Source: Saccoglossus kowalevskii (lineage: Eukaryota > Hemichordata > Enteropneusta > Harrimaniidae). Taken from it: a DNA stretch of 54,069 nt. The position numbers were made by a program, and so were the translations under genes. A model generated the notes under the pieces. The model searched no databases and was not told where the DNA came from. It was given only the letters and a program-made list of their open reading frames with translations. The stretch spans positions 83,165-137,233 of the forward strand of contig NW_003147780.1 in the NCBI RefSeq assembly GCF_000003605.2, written 5' to 3'. This document shows positions 48,401-54,069 of this stretch, in pieces; the first letter of the stretch is position 1, and every line of letters begins with the position of its first letter.

Positions 48401-50819
48401 CTGTAGTTAAAAAGCTTCAAAGTATGGCCAAATCATAATACAGTGAACGATAATGTCAACTTAACGTACAATGGTATTTTTTAACACAAAGGCCTTATCA
48501 GATTGCTGTGTAAATTTATCTTGCAATCAACTCGCCCATAACGATTCCAATGTATATAGTCAATGTACACAATTACCCGTGTACTTTAAATTGATTTTTG
48601 CGTCAAGTCTTACAATTGTAGCCTCGTTGACGCGTAATTCTTACATTTGGTGCCTTTTTTTGAAAAATCTATATATATACATTCCTTTTGACGCAAATCG
48701 CTCCTGCCAAAACGAATTCAATATTTTTTTCAAGAAAAAATATAATCATCAGACAGTCTAATACTACAATAGTTTACTACGTTCTTTTATCGGGTGGATG
48801 GTCGTAATAATTCAAGCGCGAAGTAAATCTGGTTATCCACCAATGCTTCTGATATAGTCCATCTAACTTTTTCTAAATTTGGCATGTCATGCGAAGTCTG
48901 AATATAAACAAAATATTGCAGCCAGTGAGAGACTTAAATGAGTTTTATTGTCGACAAGTGTTAATATTTTAGATATTCCGAGTGCTAACACTGGGCGTGG
49001 GAACGTGGCTTATAGCGATCGTGGCGATCAGTTTGCCGGGAAGACAGGCATCGATGCGGACCAGCCTGACTGGGTGGTTAATCAGTCCCGCTTCCCTGAT
49101 AGACATCTTTGACTACCCTCCCACTGTCCTATTTTAAAACGTGTAATGAATTGCTTAATATTTCTTTTTTTTCTTTTCTTTCAGGCTTCAAATGAGCAAT
49201 TGTACGTTCACACCAACAGGATACTTTGCCCATCAATATAATAAACGGTCTCTGCCCGTTCCACAATCAGATCACAAACACAATTCTAGTCCCACGTGCA
49301 TTTTTACCCATGCGCTTTCCCGAGCCCGAATTGCGTGCCCGGTTATACACTTTCATTATGTTTTTTTTTCTTCTGTACTTTATCATTGATAACTCATGCA
49401 TTGCCTGGAAGCTATACCAGTTTAATATATAGTTTTCGGTGTCTAGTCATTCGTTATTTGTATACGATGTATGCAGTGGTTGCATTGAGAGATAAACATC
49501 TTCTACTGATATATTGCACTATACACGCCATTCATAATGCCACGGCTTTCCCTAATGGCGTGGCTGAATTATTTATCAGGGGAACATTTAACAGTGACAA
49601 GAAATGAAGAGATGAGATGAATCGGCTTTGCATTGAAGGGCGTCTCCAAATAAATTCATTATGCCTCATGTTTCGGCCCGATGCTTTTTAATAATCGTTC
49701 AGTGTGCAACAAATGAAACATACACTGAATGAAACCCGTTGCTATGTCAGTTCATATGACGGTTCGGTTTTCATTTCGTGCTTGCGTATAACACGCAACG
49801 AATCTCGTGAGTCGACACCCATATCATCGAGTTAATATGGTTTAAGCAAACATCCACAGACCGGATATGGGTCTGTGATGCTGAAAAAATACTTAAATTG
49901 AAAAGTTATGAACTTGAGGCGAATAATATAGGAAAAGCGGATTAGACGCGCAGTGCGTATATTAGTCCTTTGTATGCATCTAGGCCCGCGTTAAAATTGA
50001 TTGCATTCAATTCACGCCAATATATTAGATGTCGCTGGAAACACAAAACCAGAAATATATCAAGAACTAGTCAGCGCGACATAAACTGAAATTTACAACC
50101 AAAACAGTGATTAATTTTAGAAGCGATGAAAGCAAAAGGAAGGAAAGGGTACGATGCTTTGAATTTAATGACCACAGTGAAACGACGAAGCGGAGGTCAC
50201 AATTTTGGAGAAATCACTATTATTTATTATTTCGCTTCAGATTAATATATTTGGTGCTAAGGAGAATGCTCTATTCAGAGCGACAGTTCTACAAAAAAAC
50301 CATGCACACAAAATGCAAGAATGTTTTTTTAGTTGGGGCATTCTAGAAAAACAAACAAAACAGTTAAACTCGGATTTTGAAATACAACCCGAGTGAAATT
50401 AATTGGTGTCAATCTTATGGCTGTCAGTAGCCATCAACGTCGGCCTCTCATGTTACCAAGTGTGAGTAAGGCTAAGGCAGATAATAAGACATGGAAAATT
50501 CCTGGGGAAACTTTCATTTTGTGCTAGGTGGAACTGAGCAGCGAGCGTCGCAAATGCAGTCCAATGTATCTGGTACAAGTTAACACTGTATCCTAGACAA
50601 GGCAAGCGGCGTATGAATATTAAATTAAGTTTTCCATTCTACATTACTGCGGCAAATGACGTATAATAACAACGGCTATATTATTAACATGTTAAAGATA
50701 AACCGTGACGACGGAGTAACAATTCGAAAACTAAAATGTGTATTTATTAGTTTTATAAAAGTGATTCACGCATTATTTAAAATATGTACTATGTAAATGA
50801 TAGTTGTTCTAAATTGGTT

Positions 50820-50821
50820 AA

Positions 50822-50904
<83 letters not shown>

Positions 50905-50907
50905 ATA
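50820..50907. repeat. Perfect (AATA)n microsatellite, 22 copies
   Basis: 88 bp of uninterrupted 4-bp period with the same motif and strand as the run at 36921-37139. Flanks of the two runs share no obvious similarity. Confidence 0.97.
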
Positions 50908-53900
50908 TTGCTTTTTTGTGTTGAATATGCCATAGTGTGAAATTCGCTAGATAATATTATGATGCCAGAGCTGTCCACTTCCACGTGTTGTTGCTTGCAA
51001 TTAATCACTACATCACTAGTACTACACTGACAACAAGTTAAGCCAGAAAGCCACAGAGTAAAAAGACACGATTTTCTTTAGTCTTTCTATCACTGGCGCA
51101 CGTGGAAAGAAAACAAATATTTGGTTATTCTTTGCTTGCAGGCCTACCGACTATTTGACGTACAAAGCCCTACGAAGGAGACCGACGGAGAGTTAATTGG
51201 GTGGAGGTACACGGCAGGCGCGCTACATGCTAAAATTGCATAAATAAAAACGAGCGTGACATTTTGCTGTAGTATCAAAGTTGGCGTGTCAAAAGTCTCT
51301 TTTCATGAGGGACTTTCTCCTTTACAACTTTGCATTGAACACTGCAATTTCTGACGACTGTATCGCTGCATCTGCTTGGCTATAAGCTACAGGTTTCGAG
51401 TTCCCACGGCCGGCCGCGCTCACCCAACTCTAATGGTCCTTATTAAATATTCACCGTACTCCCCCGCTTTTTGACATGCAAGACGCGTTCACTCGCTGAA
51501 CCCTGTAAGACAACGACAAACGGAGGGTCTCGTAGCCGCGAATATTACACAGCGAGTCAAAAATGAATGTGGGAAAACGAACACTCCGTCATAGCGTAAC
51601 CTTATGTGTAAGAAAGTTGAACACTTAGAAGTACAAGATGGACACTTCGCGACCTTGATCTTTGAAATGTGAGATTAGATTTCCCAAGGATCGAGGAATT
51701 TTAAAAATCCTAGTTATAAAAAAAACATGACGTCTTCAAAATAACCGAAAGATTTAAAGTGGACTAGTATAATTATAAGAGTGACAAACGATATGCAAAA
51801 ATATTCGCCAGTGCTTTCAATCATTGTCGGTCACTGTATCGGAGAAGGACAGTCATCGGCTGCGTGTGCATGTATGATTGCCCCAAGAAATATGTTTCAA
51901 AGCATGCACTGGATTTACACTACGTAGATGAACTTACCGGCTAAATACAGTGATTCATTGTGACAAATTCCCCTTTCAAATGTCATTCCCTCGGTCCAAC
52001 AAAAAATCACGCCACTATTTCTATTCGACGAGAAGAAGCTAAAAATCCCGTAAGTTATATCTCAGTAACAGCGAGCTGGCTGCCTTAGCTGATCCAAGAC
52101 TTTAGACAGAATGAATCCGTCGTTATAAGTAATTTCACTCAAATAACCGGTCCCTTAATCAAGACACAGTAGTTAAATGTAATGTTATTACATACCACTG
52201 GGTTTTTGGCAAGTTTTATTTGCGTTTGAGGTTCATTTTTCGCGCTCAGCTAGTCGGCTCACCAGCGGCTGCATGGCAGAGGCTGCCTAGTGTGCAGATC
52301 TCATCTATCATTGCCCATAGATGTCCTATCATGTGCAGTAAATATTGCTGTTGAGGTTTTCACGAGTGATTAAATACATGCTGAGAAAGAACTGCGAGTT
52401 GCCTCGCCGGCACAGCACCAGACCAGCAGAACGATGGGCCTCGCCAATACCTCCGATAACCCACGAGAATACAACGCATTCACACAGAGTTCTTAAATAC
52501 ATCTTTTAGAAAACCGTTGCGGCACTGGGGGTAATTTGGAGGGGTTTTAATGAGAAAGTCTCACCTGGCGACTGAGACTAATGAAAAACGACAAGCGACA
52601 ATCTGATATTAAATTTCTTTTGCATTTTACCCGCCGTGAGCGAATAACTAAATTTTCGAAGAGGACTGCCTAACTAGCGAATAACATAACCCCCACGGTC
52701 AAAATACCGATGGCCAGCTTCGAGTCATTGTTAGTCTTACGACGTTGATGAAGTGTTTACCTTAAGTAAAACTACAGGCGGTGACGATCGTAATGAGTTG
52801 CCTTCTATTGCCTTCTATACTGCATTTGACGAAGGCATTCGTAACACGTTCAACCTGTCCGTGTCATTTCTATTGATATTAATGAAACAAAGCATTACAC
52901 ACGTCAGCTGACAGAAGTGAAAATAAAACGCCATCACGTTGAATGTCACGTGTCAGAGTTCAAATACCCTGGCTGGGACCTAACTAAATGTACACCACAT
53001 TATTCAGATACGTTTTTTCGCAGTAATTTACGAGGTACGCCGTTTACATATCATCTCGAAACGCCATGGCATTAAGTAGACATCACCGCTAGAAACTTAG
53101 TACAGACATTTCAGCTTTTCAAAAGTAATTTATTGAATAGAAAACGATGTTATTAAAAACGCTGCGATATTAACTATATGATGTGCTTTGAGTGCCATTT
53201 CTATACACTTTATGAATATTTATAAGTTGGCATTGTATCAACGAGATTGATTGACGGTATTTGAAATGAAAATCGAATAACATTACTAAAACGATGTCTC
53301 GTCACGGGTGTCGCTATTGCCACGAAATCAGAATATCTTGCAAATTAATGTTGTACGATGTTGGCAATAATAAAACTAGAAGAAATAAAAACAACTAAGT
53401 TAAATAAATAATTTCAAAATGAGGTAAAAGATCAACGATATAATGCATTGACTAACTCAGTAGATCAATATTAATAACATGGATTTGGCAAAATGATTGT
53501 TAATATAAATATGAAAGTATTTTGTTCCTAACAAACTAGAAGTAATAGATGGAAACTTTGATGACGTGGTCAATCACGACTTATTTATATGATAACAATG
53601 GCATAGGAATAGTATATGAGCCACATCCAGTTGGAATACGTCAGGCCATGTAAATAATAGAACAGAAATAAAATAAAATACCATTGATTTCAATATAATT
53701 TATATCCCGTTAGTTTCAGCGTAGTTATCCGTCTGGTATACGCCAACTGTCAATCACAACGGCCTGTTTCCAGATTGTCAATGACGTCATGTTGACAGTT
53801 GTTGTTTAAAAGGCGTGATTTACACGTGGAAAACAATGGGAACAAGCATTCTTAAAATATGTCAATAGATCGGCCGTGAATAGGACAGACAATGGAAAGA

Positions 53901-54069
53901 AAGTGGAAATTGCTAGGGATTGTCGCAGGAATAATTGGCGTTTATCCATCTGTAGAAGTTCTATAGACCAATGCTGGTATTTTTACATTTCACAATGAGC
54001 GCAATTAAACCACAATACCGTTATTTTATTTAAAAGAATGTGCTATTGTGAAGCACTATAATGACGAGA

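Larger units (their letters stand above)
37140..54069. other. Non-coding distal 17 kb upstream of zic
   Basis: I recognise no gene, RNA gene or transposon here. Longest open stretches are about 100 codons without domains. Minisatellites at 44472-44600, 45160-45445 and 50820-50907 and a motif cluster at 37541-37573 are listed separately. TTTCTTTTTTTTCTTTTCTT followed by TCAG at about 49161-49184 is a strong splice-acceptor-like sequence with AATAAA near 49239, but no matching donor or coding exon is evident. Confidence 0.55.

Overview
This is a window of animal nuclear DNA: AT-rich, mostly non-coding, with a spliced gene, tandem repeats and a decayed non-LTR retrotransposon. The only gene I can support is a two-exon ZIC / odd-paired family transcription factor on the minus strand (25705 down to 23192, predicted 534 aa). 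It carries the ZOC motif, the tandem CWCH2 arrangement, five zinc fingers and an intron between fingers 3 and 4. A C-x4-C fifth finger and a WYVC-type C-terminal motif look invertebrate. I lean to a lophotrochozoan such as a mollusc, annelid or brachiopod, but the species cannot be fixed from the sequence alone.

Layout. 1-572: seven copies of an 82-bp tandem repeat, cut by the window edge. 573-1276: a broken minus-strand LINE reverse transcriptase fragment sitting inside that repeat; one diverged repeat copy resumes in phase at 1277. 1336-5884: non-coding, with a 63-bp tandem duplication at 2011-2136. 5885-11073: a 5.2-kb satellite-like array of about 134 units in 39-, 36- and 37-bp forms; the length changes fall exactly at a small palindrome, and the array is open for hundreds of codons on both strands. 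11074-23191: non-coding flank downstream of zic. 23192-25705: zic. 25706-54069: 28 kb upstream of zic with no supported gene. It contains a ZIC-type motif 300 bp from the start codon, POU, homeodomain and RFX-like motif clusters at 27.4, 30.0 and 37.5 kb, several minisatellites, and two perfect TAAA microsatellites.

The picture is a developmental regulator alone in a large gene-poor domain, the usual setting of genes controlled by many distal enhancers. The most unusual structure is the 5.2-kb palindrome-hinged array. The clearest history that can be read is the LINE insertion into the 82-bp array. I found no protein system of a new kind.
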